Below, piece after piece: positions 16,574 to 25,409 of a stretch of DNA of 53,908 nucleotides (its first letter is position 1; each line of letters begins with the position of its first letter). The stretch comes from an uncultured Neomegalonema sp. (lineage in GTDB: Bacteria > Pseudomonadota > Alphaproteobacteria > Rhodobacterales > Rhodobacteraceae). The translations under genes were made by a program, and so were the position numbers. The notes beneath the pieces were generated by a model. It worked only from the letters and a program-made list of their open reading frames with translations. It ran no database searches and was not told the origin of the DNA. Location: the NCBI GenBank assembly GCA_937948985.1, contig CALFAK010000091.1:1-53908 (forward strand), written 5' to 3'.

Positions 16574-16604
16574 AGCCCCGGCAAATCAATGCCGGGGCTT
16601 TTCT
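16574..16604. terminator. Bidirectional rho-independent terminator between miaA and tauC
   Basis: AGCCCCGGC (16574-16582) pairs with GCCGGGGCT (16591-16599) around eight bases, followed by TTTTCT rightward. The complement has ATTTTTATTG on the other side, so it can end both the rightward and the leftward transcripts. Confidence 0.88.
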
Positions 16605-16693
16605 AATTTCAGTGGCTTTGGAGTGATCCGCGATCAAACGAAACTCTGAACGCCCGGATTTGATTCCATCAAAACGGACGCTCTTCGTAAGGA

Positions 16694-17599
16694 TCAGCCT
16701 TTACCGCGCCACGGGATCAACCAGCTCTCAAGCATACGCATGATCATCTCGATCGCGTAGCCGATGATGCCGATAATGATAATCCCGATCACGACGGTGT
16801 CTGTCTGAAGGAAGTTCTTCGCGATCATAATCATCGATCCGACGCCCTTCTCGGCGGCGACCAGTTCTGCGGCAACAACCGTACCCCAGCAAACCCCCAT
16901 TGCGGTACGGATACCCGTGAAAATTTCCGGCAACGCGTTCGGCAGGATCACATTTTTCAGCACCTGAAATTTCGATGCGCCAAGGCTGTAAGCCGCGTGA
17001 ACTTTCGAGATTTTCACACCCGAAACCCCGGAGCGGGCCGCGATGATCATGATGAACAATGCCGCCAGGAACAGCAGCGTAATCTTCGCCGTCTCGTCAA
17101 TGCCCAGCCACAAGATGATCAGCGGGATCAGTGCCAGTGGCGGGATCGGGCGCATAAATTCGACAATCGGGTCAAACAAACCACGTGCCGTTGAGCTGAG
17201 GCCCATTGCAAAGCCCAGCGGAATACCGACCAGCGCACCAAAGAACACGCCCGAAAGAACGCGGTAAACACTGATAAAGACGTGCTCCCACAGTTCCGTG
17301 TTACGGAAGCCCTGATCCAACAGCTTGGTCATCCGGCTGCCCACCGCCTCGAAAGACGGCCAGTAGATCGGCTTCACCCAGCCGAAAGAAGTGGAAACCC
17401 ACCACAGCAACAACAGCAGGATAATAGTAACAAAGCTCCACAAGCGCCCGGAGTTCACCGCGCTCGGATCACCGAACTTAACGGTCTTCTGGCGGGTAAA
17501 ACTGTTATCAGCCATCCCCAGCCACATCATCAACGCGGAGGGCGTCTCCTGCGGCGCGGCGACCAGCTTGATGTTGGGATCGTTTGATTGGTCGGTCAT
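16694..17599 (-). CDS. tauC: Taurine-type ABC transporter permease
   Basis: The 301-residue inner-membrane protein belongs to the SsuC/TauC permease family, with a cytoplasmic N-terminus (about 50 residues), a first helix (LWSFVTIILLLLLWWVSTSFGW), and five further helices. The coupling motif is AAYSLGASKFQVLKNVILPNALPEIFTGIRTAMGVCWGTVVAAE. Its start overlaps the end of the ATPase gene by four bases (ATGA), so the two are coupled. With tauB and tauA it forms an importer for a sulfonate such as taurine, or possibly another small organic acid. The assignment to taurine is by overall resemblance and gene set, not by a substrate-specific residue. No taurine catabolic gene (tpa, xsc, pta) is present in the window. 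Confidence 0.8.
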   Translation of the reverse strand: MTDQSNDPNIKLVAAPQETPSALMMWLGMADNSFTRQKTVKFGDPSAVNSGRLWSFVTIILLLLLWWVSTSFGWVKPIYWPSFEAVGSRMTKLLDQGFRNTELWEHVFISVYRVLSGVFFGALVGIPLGFAMGLSSTARGLFDPIVEFMRPIPPLALIPLIILWLGIDETAKITLLFLAALFIMIIAARSGVSGVKISKVHAAYSLGASKFQVLKNVILPNALPEIFTGIRTAMGVCWGTVVAAELVAAEKGVGSMIMIAKNFLQTDTVVIGIIIIGIIGYAIEMIMRMLESWLIPWRGKG

Positions 17600-18411
17600 T
17601 TATCCATTCCTCCCATGATCTCTTCTTCCATCTCCCAGATCATCGACAGGATCTCTTCGCGCTTTTCGATGAACTCGGCACTCGCCTTGATATCGCGGGG
17701 GCTTTGCGTCAGCCCTTGCTCGGCAAAGGGCAGATTGTATTCTTTGTGGATACGGCCCGGACGTGGTGCCATAACGATCAACCGCTCGCCAAGGAACAGT
17801 GCTTCCTCAACAGAGTGGGTGATCAACACAATGGTTTTGCCCGTCTCTTTCCACAGTTTCAGCACCAAACCTTGCATTTTCTCACGGGTCAGCGCGTCGA
17901 GTGCGCCCAGCGGTTCATCCATCAGGATCACATCGGGCTCGTTCGCCAAACACCGCGCCAACGCAACACGCTGCTGCATCCCGCCGGAAAGCTGGTAAAC
18001 GGGTTTGTCGCCGAAATCGCCCAAGCCAACGATATTGAGCAGGTGGTCGACCTTTTCATTCGTCTCTTTCGCGGGTTTTCCCGCCATGCGCGGGCCGAAC
18101 GAGATGTTCTTGCGCACGTTCAGCCATTCAAACAAAGCGCCCTGCTGGAACACAATGCCGCGTTCCGCATCGGGACCGACAACCTGATTACCGTTCAGGA
18201 AAACCGCGCCCACAGTCGGCGCAAGAAATCCGGCAATGATGTTCAGCAATGTGGTTTTACCACAGCCCGACGGACCGAGGACGGAGAGCAATTCTCCAGA
18301 TTTCAAGTCAAGCGATACATTGTTGAGTGCATGGACCGAGCCGCCACCGGGCAGCGTAAACACCATAGACACATCATCAACGACCAAACCGTTATGGTTT
18401 GCTCCGGTCAT
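17596..18411 (-). CDS. tauB: Taurine-type ABC transporter ATP-binding protein
   Basis: The 271-residue ATPase has Walker A GPSGCGKTT (about 47-55), the signature LSGGMQQRVALARC (about 143-156), Walker B VILMDEPLGALD (about 163-174) and the switch His in IVLITHSVEEA. It powers import with TauC. Between its start at 18411 and the binding-protein stop at 18479 lies a hairpin, so expression relative to tauA is likely reduced by termination. The alternative assignment is a nitrate or sulfonate importer (SsuB/NrtD), which has the same signatures. Confidence 0.85.
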   Translation of the reverse strand: MTGANHNGLVVDDVSMVFTLPGGGSVHALNNVSLDLKSGELLSVLGPSGCGKTTLLNIIAGFLAPTVGAVFLNGNQVVGPDAERGIVFQQGALFEWLNVRKNISFGPRMAGKPAKETNEKVDHLLNIVGLGDFGDKPVYQLSGGMQQRVALARCLANEPDVILMDEPLGALDALTREKMQGLVLKLWKETGKTIVLITHSVEEALFLGERLIVMAPRPGRIHKEYNLPFAEQGLTQSPRDIKASAEFIEKREEILSMIWEMEEEIMGGMDK

Positions 18412-18437
18412 GCGATCCCCCTGTTGTTATTACATAA

Positions 18438-18468
18438 AAAGAAACCCGCCCGTGGTACCGGACGGGTC
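18438..18468 (-). terminator. Intercistronic terminator between tauA and tauB
   Basis: Read leftward, ACCCGTCCG and CGGGCGGGT flank GTACCA with one mismatch in the stem, followed by TTCTTTTTATG. Partial termination here would raise binding protein over ATPase and permease, a usual pattern for ABC operons. Confidence 0.75.
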
Positions 18469-18478
18469 TGACGACGGT

Positions 18479-19573
18479 TCACCCGTCTACCATTTCGAGC
18501 AGTTCGTCGATGCGGTTTTGAATGGCTTTCAACTCCTCAAAAATCGCATCGTTAGACATCATCGCCTCACCACCGGATGCCGCCATCACGGCGGCAGAAG
18601 CGGGCAGGAAGCTGACATCAATAAAAGGGCTGTAATCATCCAGCGCCTTTTCCATGCCGCCCGCAGCGACCATCACATCGGCCACGCCCTTGGTCATCGC
18701 CTGAACGCCGCCGCCCAACCATGCCGGACCCGCCTGATCGGCAGCGCTCGGAAAGCCAAAGCCGCTCATCATATCCATCGTTGGTTTTTCATCCATACCC
18801 GCCGCTTTCGCGATTGCCGGTATCGCCGCCGCAGGATCAGCCGCAAACGCCATATTCGATGCTTCCGTCACTTCCATGAATTTGGTCACAAGGCCGGGAT
18901 GTTCGGCGGCAAATTCGTCTGTCACCGTGACAATATCAAAGACATTGATGCCAATCGCTTGCTTCTCAGCCGATGTCAGGATCGGTTTGCCGAATTCTTT
19001 CATCCGCGTCAGCGCACCGCCGAAACCGCACGCCATGACCACGTCACCACGGGCCAGCGCCACGGCACCATCCGGCGGGTTCATCTGCACCAAAGCCACT
19101 TCATCAGAGCTGACCCCAAGACTTTCCAGTGTTTTCAACAGCGAGTAATGCGTCACGTTTCCAATCGGCGTGGCAATCTTTTTACCAACGAGCCGATCCG
19201 CACTGTCTTTGGTAATCTCCGCCGCATCCGCGACGATGCAGTCATCATTGTCAGAATAGGTAACCGCAACACCAACCATCTTCAGCGGCGCGCCCGTAGA
19301 AACGCCGACCACAAACGGCACGAACCCTTGGCTGTAGGCGATATGCACATCGCCGGAAACCATCGCTTGTGTCATCTCGTTGCCATTGCCGAACGCACGC
19401 CAGCGCACATCCACACCAAGCGCCTCATCGTAGGTTTTTTCCAATTGAGCAACCTGGTTCGCGGTCGGCCATTCAAGGAAATAAGCAACCGTGATTTCAT
19501 CAAGCGCCGATGCCGCAGTGGCACTAAAAGCCAGTACAGAAGCGCCCAGTGCGGCAAGGATTGATTTTTTCAT
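18479..19573 (-). CDS. tauA: Taurine-type ABC transporter periplasmic binding protein
   Basis: The 364-residue protein has a signal peptide (MKKSILAALGASVLAFSATAAS, cleavage after about residue 22), then a periplasmic binding fold: DEITVAYFLEWPTANQVAQ, GNGNEMTQAMVSGDVHIAYSQGFVPFVVGVS and VGKKIATPIGNVTHYSLL, matching the TauA/SsuA/NrtA group. The start at 19573 follows GGGAG; the longer frame to 19693 is rejected because the signal peptide would be internal. It is the first gene of the leftward tauABC operon, and the promoter region up to 19857 is shared with a divergent dehydrogenase gene. Confidence 0.86.
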   Translation of the reverse strand: MKKSILAALGASVLAFSATAASALDEITVAYFLEWPTANQVAQLEKTYDEALGVDVRWRAFGNGNEMTQAMVSGDVHIAYSQGFVPFVVGVSTGAPLKMVGVAVTYSDNDDCIVADAAEITKDSADRLVGKKIATPIGNVTHYSLLKTLESLGVSSDEVALVQMNPPDGAVALARGDVVMACGFGGALTRMKEFGKPILTSAEKQAIGINVFDIVTVTDEFAAEHPGLVTKFMEVTEASNMAFAADPAAAIPAIAKAAGMDEKPTMDMMSGFGFPSAADQAGPAWLGGGVQAMTKGVADVMVAAGGMEKALDDYSPFIDVSFLPASAAVMAASGGEAMMSNDAIFEELKAIQNRIDELLEMVDG

Positions 19574-19756
19574 ACTTTGTTTCTCCCGCGAGAAAAATTT
19601 CGGGCCGTCGCGCTCACAGGAAAAAGGATAACCCCTTTCAGCGCAAGGCTTAACCATGCGAACTACGAGGTTAAATTGCGGAAGTCGCTCCACAATTCAT
19701 TCTGCACCCCTCTTATGCCCTGATTGGCACCATATCCACCCTTGACCTGCCTGACA

Positions 19757-19790
19757 CGACACCACCTGCCGAATACGACAGAAGGTGTCG
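19757..19790. promoter_or_regulatory. Inverted repeat in the divergent tauA / dehydrogenase promoter region
   Basis: CGACACC (19757-19763) and GGTGTCG (19784-19790) are perfect seven-base arms 20 bp apart, lying between the two divergent start codons. It may be an operator for a regulator controlling one or both transcripts. No regulator gene is adjacent. Confidence 0.35.
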
Positions 19791-19857
19791 CAGACTGTGC
19801 AGACTTTCCGTGACACGATTCAGACGTTTCCCGTATTGAAAACGCGGAGCAGCACTC

Positions 19858-20817
19858 ATGAAAATCGGATTTATCGGCCTCGGCAATGTCGGCGGCAAAC
19901 TTGCGGGCAGCCTCGTGCGCAACGGCTTTGACACGATCGTCCTCGATCTGGATGCGGCATTGGTCGCGCAATTCGTCACTCAAGGCGCGACGGCGGGCGG
20001 AACACCCGCCGAAATGATGGCCGGGTGCGACGCGGTCATCACCTGCCTTCCCTCCCCCGCCGCCTCCGCCGCCGTGGTTGAGGGCGAAAACGGTCTGCTC
20101 GAAGGCATCGTGCCGGGTAAAATCTGGATGGAAATGTCCAGCAATGACGAGGCCGAGGTCAAACGCCTTGGCGAAAAGATCATCGCTAAAGGCGGCGCGG
20201 CGGTCGATTGCCCCGTCTCCGGCGGCTGTCATCGTGCCGCAACCGGCAACATCGCGATCTTTGCGGGCTGCGACCGCGAGACGTTCGAGCGTATCCTCCC
20301 CGTCCTCACACGTTTGGGCCGCCGTGTGCTGCACACCGGACCATTGGGCAGCGCCTCGGTCTTGAAGGTCATGACCAACTACCTCGCCACGGTGAACCTG
20401 ATCGCGTGCGGCGAGGCGATGACCGTTTGCAAAGCCGCCGGAATGGACCTCGCCACCACATATGAGGCAATTCGTATTTCATCAGGCAACAGCTTTTGCC
20501 ATGAAACCGAAAGCCAAGTGGTCCTGAACGGCTCCCGCGATATCGGCTTCACAATGGATCTGGTCAAAAAAGACATCGGCCTGTTCCAAGCCATCGCCGA
20601 CCGTGCGGGCGTTCCGATTGAGCTGAACCCGAAGATGATCGAGATTTTCGACGACGGCATCGAGCGTTACGGCCCGCGTGAACACTCCCCCAACATCATC
20701 CGCCGATTGGAAGATGCGACCGGACTGAGCATCCTCGCCGACGGTTTTCCGGCGGAAATTTTCGACGATGAACCGGAAGAGGAAGGCTACGAAGTCGTGC
20801 GCGGCGGGCGGCAGTAG
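19858..20817 (+). CDS. 3-hydroxyisobutyrate dehydrogenase-family NAD(P)-dependent oxidoreductase
   Basis: The 319-residue protein has an N-terminal Rossmann motif GFIGLGNVGGKLAGSL (3-18), the substrate-binding DCPVSGGCHRAATGNIAIFAG segment (about 119-139) and the catalytic-Lys region SASVLKVMTNYLATVNL (about 165-182), all diagnostic of beta-hydroxyacid dehydrogenases. Such enzymes oxidise 3-hydroxyisobutyrate, tartronate semialdehyde or similar 3-hydroxy acids. The substrate is open. The start ATG at 19858 begins the Rossmann fold directly. The C-terminus is extended by an acidic tail (FDDEPEEEGYEVVRGGRQ). It faces tauA divergently and ends before the convergent mttB gene. Confidence 0.85.
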   Translation: MKIGFIGLGNVGGKLAGSLVRNGFDTIVLDLDAALVAQFVTQGATAGGTPAEMMAGCDAVITCLPSPAASAAVVEGENGLLEGIVPGKIWMEMSSNDEAEVKRLGEKIIAKGGAAVDCPVSGGCHRAATGNIAIFAGCDRETFERILPVLTRLGRRVLHTGPLGSASVLKVMTNYLATVNLIACGEAMTVCKAAGMDLATTYEAIRISSGNSFCHETESQVVLNGSRDIGFTMDLVKKDIGLFQAIADRAGVPIELNPKMIEIFDDGIERYGPREHSPNIIRRLEDATGLSILADGFPAEIFDDEPEEEGYEVVRGGRQ

Positions 20818-20854
20818 TTTCCGGGTCATCAGAATTTACAATGAAAACAATACC

Positions 20855-20876
20855 ATACCCCGCGAAGGCGGGGTAT
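20855..20876. terminator. Bidirectional hairpin between the dehydrogenase and mttB genes
   Basis: ATACCCCGC and GCGGGGTAT are nine-base perfect arms around GAAG. It lies in the convergent gap and resembles short palindromes (ATACCCCGC..GCGGGGTAT) scattered in many alphaproteobacterial genomes, so it may be either a terminator or one copy of such a repeat. No T run follows. Confidence 0.55.
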
Positions 20877-21026
20877 CCATTCCTCCACATTCTCTGGCGT
20901 CCGCAGTGACTTGAATGACGGGGGCAAGGCTTGTGGACCCGTGGATCCGCGCCGTAATCTATCCTCGCGGAGGCGGAGGCGCGGCTTTATAACACCGCAA
21001 AAAGCGATTGCTGAGAAACCACGCGC

Positions 21027-22610
21027 TCAAAAATCTGTCGGCGCGCCGCCCTCTTGTTTGCGCTTTGCCACAAACTCATCGAGCGCGGCCTTCGCATCAC
21101 CGTCTATCGGCGGCTCCTCGTATTCGGCGAGGATCGATTTCCAGATGCCATTCGCCCGCTGCTCCGTCCGCAACGCGCCGTTGTCTTCCCAGTTCTCATA
21201 GTTTGACCAGTCCGACAGGAACGGCTTGTAAAACGCCTCCTCGTAGCGGTCTTGGGTGTGTTGCGTGCCAAAGAAATGCCCGCCCGCACCTACATCACGG
21301 ATCGCCTCAACAGCGATGTCATCTTCGGTCACCGGAACGGGTTTCACATAGTGCTGCATCTGCTGCAACATCTCGCAATCCATGATGAATTTCTCATAAG
21401 ACGCACACAGCCCGCCTTCAAGCCACCCCGCGCCGTGGTAGATCATATTCGTCTGCCCAGTGACCACGCCCCACAGCGAAAACGCGCTTTCCCACGCCGC
21501 TTGCCCGTCAGGATAATTCGCCGCACAAGTGTTCGATGCGCGCAGCGGCAGCTTATAGTATCGCGCCATCTGCCCCGACATCTGACACGCCCGCATGTAT
21601 TCCGGTGTCCCGAACGCGGGCGATCCCGTGCGCATATCCACATTCGACGTGAACGAACCATACACCGCCGGTGATCCGGCCCGCACACATTGCAACAGCG
21701 CGATCCCGGCCAGCCCTTCCGCCGTTTGCTGCGCCACTGCCCCCGCTATGGTAACAGGGGCCATCGCTCCGGACAGCGTGAAGGGTGACACCACAGTCGG
21801 CTGGTTCCGCTCTGCCATCCGCATCGCGCCATCCAGCATTGGCCAGTCATGCTTCAACGGCGATGTCGAGTTGATGTTGGTAAACATCCTCGGTTTGGCC
21901 TCAAATTCCTCATGCGACAGCCCCCCGGCCAGCCGCACCATCTCCATCTGATCTTCAATCCGTTCGGTGCCCAGCGAGTAGGCGTGACAAACCTTATCGG
22001 TCAGCACCAGCTTGTCGCGCATTCCGTCCAAGTGCCGGATGGAAGCGTGTACGTCGACCGGTTCGACCGGATAGCCGGAGACAAAATGTAAGCAGTTGAA
22101 ATACTGCGTCATCTTGATGAAGTCGGTGAACGCTTTGTAGTTCCCGCTCTTTCGCCCTTCATCGAGGTTAGAGTAGTTTGGCGGCGAACCAACCTGCCCC
22201 ACCAACATCTGTCGACCGCCGACTGTGATCGTCCTGTCAGGGTTGCGGGGCACGATATCGAAAGAGGACGGGGCCAGTGCGATCTTTTCCATGACGAAAT
22301 CACGGCCCATCCGCACCGTCACACCGTCATCCAAGACGGTACAGCCCTCGCGGCGCAGGATATCAACGGCTTTGGGGTGCAGGAATTCTATCCCGATCTC
22401 CTCCAAAACACGCATCGCACCATCATGAATATTCTCTATGGATTCAGCTGCTAACGGCTCAATCGGCGCGTCATTGTATTGGGGTAGCGACCAAGGGAGT
22501 TGTGCAACGCTTGGCCCGCGCCCTCTTTCATTGCCCGCCCGGCCACCGCTGCGGCGGCGCTTGGTTTTCTCACTGGCCAGTTTAGCTGTTCCGCTGTCTG
22601 AAATATCCAC
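21027..22610 (-). CDS. mttB: MttB-family (trimethylamine methyltransferase-like) corrinoid-dependent methyltransferase, non-pyrrolysine type
   Basis: The 527-residue protein has the MttB family fold: MRVLEEIGIEFLHPKAVDIL, VGQVGSPPNYSNLDEGRKSG, CHAYSLGTERIEDQMEM, VSPFTLSGAMAPVTIAGA, GTPEYMRACQMSGQMARYYKLPLRAS and YHGAGWLEGGLCASYEKFIMD. The pyrrolysine of methanogen MttB is encoded by an in-frame TAG; none interrupts this frame, so it belongs to the bacterial non-Pyl branch, some members of which demethylate glycine betaine. The GTG at 22610 is preferred over the TTG at 22652 because AAGAGG lies six bases before it and the family N-terminus starts there. No corrinoid protein gene is nearby, so a partner must be elsewhere. 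Confidence 0.82.
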   Translation of the reverse strand: MDISDSGTAKLASEKTKRRRSGGRAGNERGRGPSVAQLPWSLPQYNDAPIEPLAAESIENIHDGAMRVLEEIGIEFLHPKAVDILRREGCTVLDDGVTVRMGRDFVMEKIALAPSSFDIVPRNPDRTITVGGRQMLVGQVGSPPNYSNLDEGRKSGNYKAFTDFIKMTQYFNCLHFVSGYPVEPVDVHASIRHLDGMRDKLVLTDKVCHAYSLGTERIEDQMEMVRLAGGLSHEEFEAKPRMFTNINSTSPLKHDWPMLDGAMRMAERNQPTVVSPFTLSGAMAPVTIAGAVAQQTAEGLAGIALLQCVRAGSPAVYGSFTSNVDMRTGSPAFGTPEYMRACQMSGQMARYYKLPLRASNTCAANYPDGQAAWESAFSLWGVVTGQTNMIYHGAGWLEGGLCASYEKFIMDCEMLQQMQHYVKPVPVTEDDIAVEAIRDVGAGGHFFGTQHTQDRYEEAFYKPFLSDWSNYENWEDNGALRTEQRANGIWKSILAEYEEPPIDGDAKAALDEFVAKRKQEGGAPTDF

Positions 22611-22792
22611 GACGAACCTCTTGGTTTTCCTTCCTGGAGTGCCGCATGGCAAAATCGAAATGGCAACGCTTTTTACGACGGCAGGAGTCGTTTTTGTACG
22701 GCAAGCGCCGTATCCGCATTTTCATGATCGCTTCATGCGGATTACTCGCTATATGAAATTAGAGGGGACGCGGTGAGAGGGGACACGCTGTC

Positions 22793-23395
22793 ATGAGTGA
22801 TTTTGACGTAAAAAAACCAAGCGAGGAAGAGGCACGGGATGCTGTGCGCACACTCATACGTTGGGCCGGGGATGACCCCGACCGCGAAGGCTTGCTTGAT
22901 ACACCCGACCGCGTGACACGCGCCTATCGCGAGTGGTTCAAGGGCTATGACGTTGATCCGTATGATTATCTCGCCCGGACCTTTGAGGAAGTCGGCGGCT
23001 ACGACGAGATGGTCGTGCTGCGTGATATCCGGTTTGAAAGCTATTGCGAGCATCACATGTGCCCGATCATCGGCAAGGCGCATGTCGGATACCTGCCAAC
23101 AGACCGCGTTGTCGGCATCTCAAAACTCGCCCGCGTGGTCGAAAGCTATGCCAAGCGGATGCAAGTGCAGGAAAAACTGACGGCACAAATCGCACAAGCG
23201 ATCAGCGATGTTCTAAAACCACGCGGCGTTGCCGTCGTGCTGGAAGCCGAACACCAGTGCATGACCACACGCGGCATCCACAAACACGGCGTCACGATGG
23301 TCACCAGCCAGATGCAGGGCTTGTTCCGCAAAGACCCCCGCACGCGGCAGGAGTTTATGACGGTGATCGGCAATCCGGTGAACCGGGGGAGTTAG
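22793..23395 (+). CDS. folE: GTP cyclohydrolase I
   Basis: The 200-residue enzyme makes dihydroneopterin triphosphate, the first step of folate synthesis. Diagnostic segments are [41 protein letters not shown] with zinc-binding Cys and His, [17 protein letters not shown] and [15 protein letters not shown] with the second zinc Cys. The ATG at 22793 follows two near-identical purine-rich copies of AGAGGGGAC(G/A)CG at 22761-22772 and 22776-22787. It diverges from mttB across about 180 bp. Its role in tetrahydrofolate supply fits the one-carbon enzymes in the window. It sits where lepB and rnc usually follow acpS in related genomes. Confidence 0.96.
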   Translation: MSDFDVKKPSEEEARDAVRTLIRWAGDDPDREGLLDTPDRVTRAYREWFKGYDVDPYDYLARTFEEVGGYDEMVVLRDIRFESYCEHHMCPIIGKAHVGYLPTDRVVGISKLARVVESYAKRMQVQEKLTAQIAQAISDVLKPRGVAVVLEAEHQCMTTRGIHKHGVTMVTSQMQGLFRKDPRTRQEFMTVIGNPVNRGS

Positions 23396-23492
23396 AGTCA
23401 TTCGCGATCAACTTGGGCCAACCTCATCGCGGTCCCCATTTCAGCTTTGCCAAGAACGAGACGGTGTCAGATAACATCAAGACTAATTCTTC

Positions 23493-23894
23493 TCAGCCCT
23501 CCAGCACCGCCTCAATCACCACAAAAGCCTGCGCATACGGATCATCATCGGTCATCGTCAAATGAATGCGCGGCACATATCCCGCAGGGGTCAACGCCTG
23601 CAGCCGCTGCAACGCGCCCCCGGTCAAAGTCATTGTCGGTTGTCCGCTTGGCAGGTTTGCTACGCCCATTTCGCGCCACGCCACCCCCATACGAACCCCA
23701 CTGCCCAATGCCTTCGAGCAAGCCTCTTTCGCCGCCCAGCGCTTGGCATAGCTGGCTGCGCGGTGGGGTTTGGCATCGGATCGGCTACGCTCAATGTCAG
23801 TGAAAACACGGTTCGTAAACCGTTCACCAAACCGTTCCAACGTCCCCGCTATGCGACGTATGTCTGCGAGGTCCGACCCGATGCCGATAATCAT
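23493..23894 (-). CDS. acpS: Holo-[acyl-carrier-protein] synthase
   Basis: The 133-residue enzyme moves 4'-phosphopantetheine from CoA to acyl carrier protein. It has [15 protein letters not shown] (Asp 8 magnesium ligand), the central [17 protein letters not shown] (catalytic Glu 58 region) and the C-terminal [18 protein letters not shown]. The start overlaps the pdxJ stop by four bases, so translation is coupled. It ends a leftward unit, and a convergent folE lies 97 bp downstream. Confidence 0.95.
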   Translation of the reverse strand: MIIGIGSDLADIRRIAGTLERFGERFTNRVFTDIERSRSDAKPHRAASYAKRWAAKEACSKALGSGVRMGVAWREMGVANLPSGQPTMTLTGGALQRLQALTPAGYVPRIHLTMTDDDPYAQAFVVIEAVLEG

Positions 23895-24646
23895 ACTCCT
23901 GTGCGGCCTTCGTTGATTGCCGCACGCATTTTGACAATCGCGCTCTCTAACCCGATATAAACGGCCTCACCGATCAGAAAATGCCCGATATTCAACTCAA
24001 CAATATCCGGGATGACCGAAATCAAACGCGCCGTGTCAAAATCAAGCCCGTGGCCGGCGTGGACCTCAATCCCCATTTCCGTGGCGATCCGCGTTGCCTC
24101 GCGCAAGCGCTCATACTCCGATGCGCGCCGCGCCATATCACCGGACAAATGCGCCTCGGCAAACGTGCCCGTGTGCAATTCGATCACGGGCGCACCAATC
24201 CGCGCACAGGCTTCAATCTGCGCGGGATCGGCCTCAATGAACATCGACACACGGCTGCCCGCTTCACGCAAGGGCGCGATAAACTCCGCCAGCCGCGCCT
24301 CATCTTGCAACACACCCAGGCCGCCCTCGGTCGTGCGCTCTTCGCGCTTTTCCGGCACAATACACGCGGCGTGGGGGGCATTACGCAGGGCAATCGCTTG
24401 CATCTCATCCGTCGCGGCCATTTCAAAATTCAGCGGCACGCTCAACGCGGCTTTGAGTTGGGTGATATCATCATCGCGGATATGGCGGCGATCCTCACGA
24501 AGATGCGCGGTAATGCCATCCGCTCCCGCTTGCTCGGCAAGCTTCGCCGCACGCACCGGGTCAGGGGCAAAGCCGCCACGGGCATTGCGGATCGTTGCCA
24601 CGTGGTCGATGTTAACGCCAAGGCGCGGTGCGGTTGTGCGGGTCAT
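23891..24646 (-). CDS. pdxJ: Pyridoxine 5'-phosphate synthase
   Basis: The 251-residue enzyme condenses 1-deoxyxylulose 5-phosphate with 3-amino-1-hydroxyacetone phosphate, giving pyridoxine 5'-phosphate. Matches include [55 protein letters not shown]-like [12 protein letters not shown] and GHGLDFDTA. It overlaps acpS by four bases at its end. It is in the conserved rpoZ-rsh-pyrE-DUF2062-pdxJ-acpS order, which points to the Rhodobacterales. Confidence 0.96.
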   Translation of the reverse strand: MTRTTAPRLGVNIDHVATIRNARGGFAPDPVRAAKLAEQAGADGITAHLREDRRHIRDDDITQLKAALSVPLNFEMAATDEMQAIALRNAPHAACIVPEKREERTTEGGLGVLQDEARLAEFIAPLREAGSRVSMFIEADPAQIEACARIGAPVIELHTGTFAEAHLSGDMARRASEYERLREATRIATEMGIEVHAGHGLDFDTARLISVIPDIVELNIGHFLIGEAVYIGLESAIVKMRAAINEGRTGV

Positions 24647-24702
24647 GGTCGATCCTCCTGTAAGCGGGAATATAGGGCGGATCGTGCGGTTTGACGCAAG
24701 AT

Positions 24703-25371
24703 TTATTCTGCGGCGTTCAGCGCGGCTTTTTCTTTCTCCGCACGCTCGATTTTCTTCTTGCGCAACTTCTCGGTCCGGCGCTTCTGATAGGCGGCGACAG
24801 CGGGACGAACGATAAAGAACGACGCGATTGTAACAGGGATACCCAGCACCAGACCGCCCAAACCATAGGGCAACATGAACACGGTAAAGAAGTCCTGCAT
24901 ACTGTCCCGCGCGTGGACCCAGGTCATCGCACCCGGCTCTGCCATGCCAACGGCACTCAAGACACCTTCTTTGAGGACATTGCCGATATCGACAAAGGCC
25001 TGAATAATCCCCTCGCCATCGGTCGTGGTGCTGTTACGGCCCAACAACGCATTGCCGATCGCCATGCACGAACCCGCAATCAGCGGGAACGAGATCGGGT
25101 TGCCGACAATCGTTCCAAAAATGGAACCGACAATATTTCCGCCGAGCACCCGCGCCAGTAGCGCCGCTATAACAAAGTGCAAACCGAAAAACGGGGTGAA
25201 AGACGCAAACGCGCCACAAGCAAAGCCAAGTGCGATTTTACTGGGCGTGTCATTCAGGCGCTCAATTCTGTGCCGGATATACCGCCACCCGCGTGCGAAC
25301 CCTTTCGCCGGCCACAGAAAATCCAGCATCCGCCGAAGCAGGGATTGCTGAACTCTCCGTTTAAAGACCAT
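24703..25371 (-). CDS. DUF2062 membrane protein
   Basis: The 222-residue protein belongs to the DUF2062 family: a basic N-terminus, then ASFTPFFGLHFVIAALLARV, GSIFGTIVGNPISFPLIAG and LGRNSTT, followed by a long loop and a membrane segment at the end (LPYGLGGLVLGIPVTIASFF). Members are two- to four-helix inner-membrane proteins of unknown function, commonly beside pdxJ or rsh in alphaproteobacteria. The C-terminus is basic (KRRTEKLRKKKIERAEKEK). The start ATG at 25371 is accepted for length; there is no alternative nearby. It shares the leftward transcript of pyrE. Confidence 0.88.
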   Translation of the reverse strand: MVFKRRVQQSLLRRMLDFLWPAKGFARGWRYIRHRIERLNDTPSKIALGFACGAFASFTPFFGLHFVIAALLARVLGGNIVGSIFGTIVGNPISFPLIAGSCMAIGNALLGRNSTTTDGEGIIQAFVDIGNVLKEGVLSAVGMAEPGAMTWVHARDSMQDFFTVFMLPYGLGGLVLGIPVTIASFFIVRPAVAAYQKRRTEKLRKKKIERAEKEKAALNAAE

Positions 25372-25409
25372 CCATACTCTCCGTTCGCAACGCTACTGCG
25401 CCACGCTCA

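Larger units (their letters stand above)
16355..16693. other. Gap of 339 bp between miaA and tauC
   Basis: This convergent gap holds a terminator at 16574-16604 and one candidate leader peptide at 16486-16539. ATTAAC occurs twice near 16409-16425 in an AT-rich, promoter-like stretch, so a small RNA transcribed rightward from about 16440 to the terminator is possible. Nothing else is supported. Confidence 0.4.

Noticed and set aside
21027..22610. Pyrrolysine-containing MttB
   Set aside because: The reading frame contains no in-frame TAG, so this is the non-pyrrolysine type.
22774..22783. TGAGAGGGGA, the complement of one end of the ~40-bp intervening element
   Set aside because: The other end (ATYGCCCGGCAG) is not next to it and it lies within two tandem AGAGGGGAC(G/A)CG copies before folE, so the match is taken as chance.
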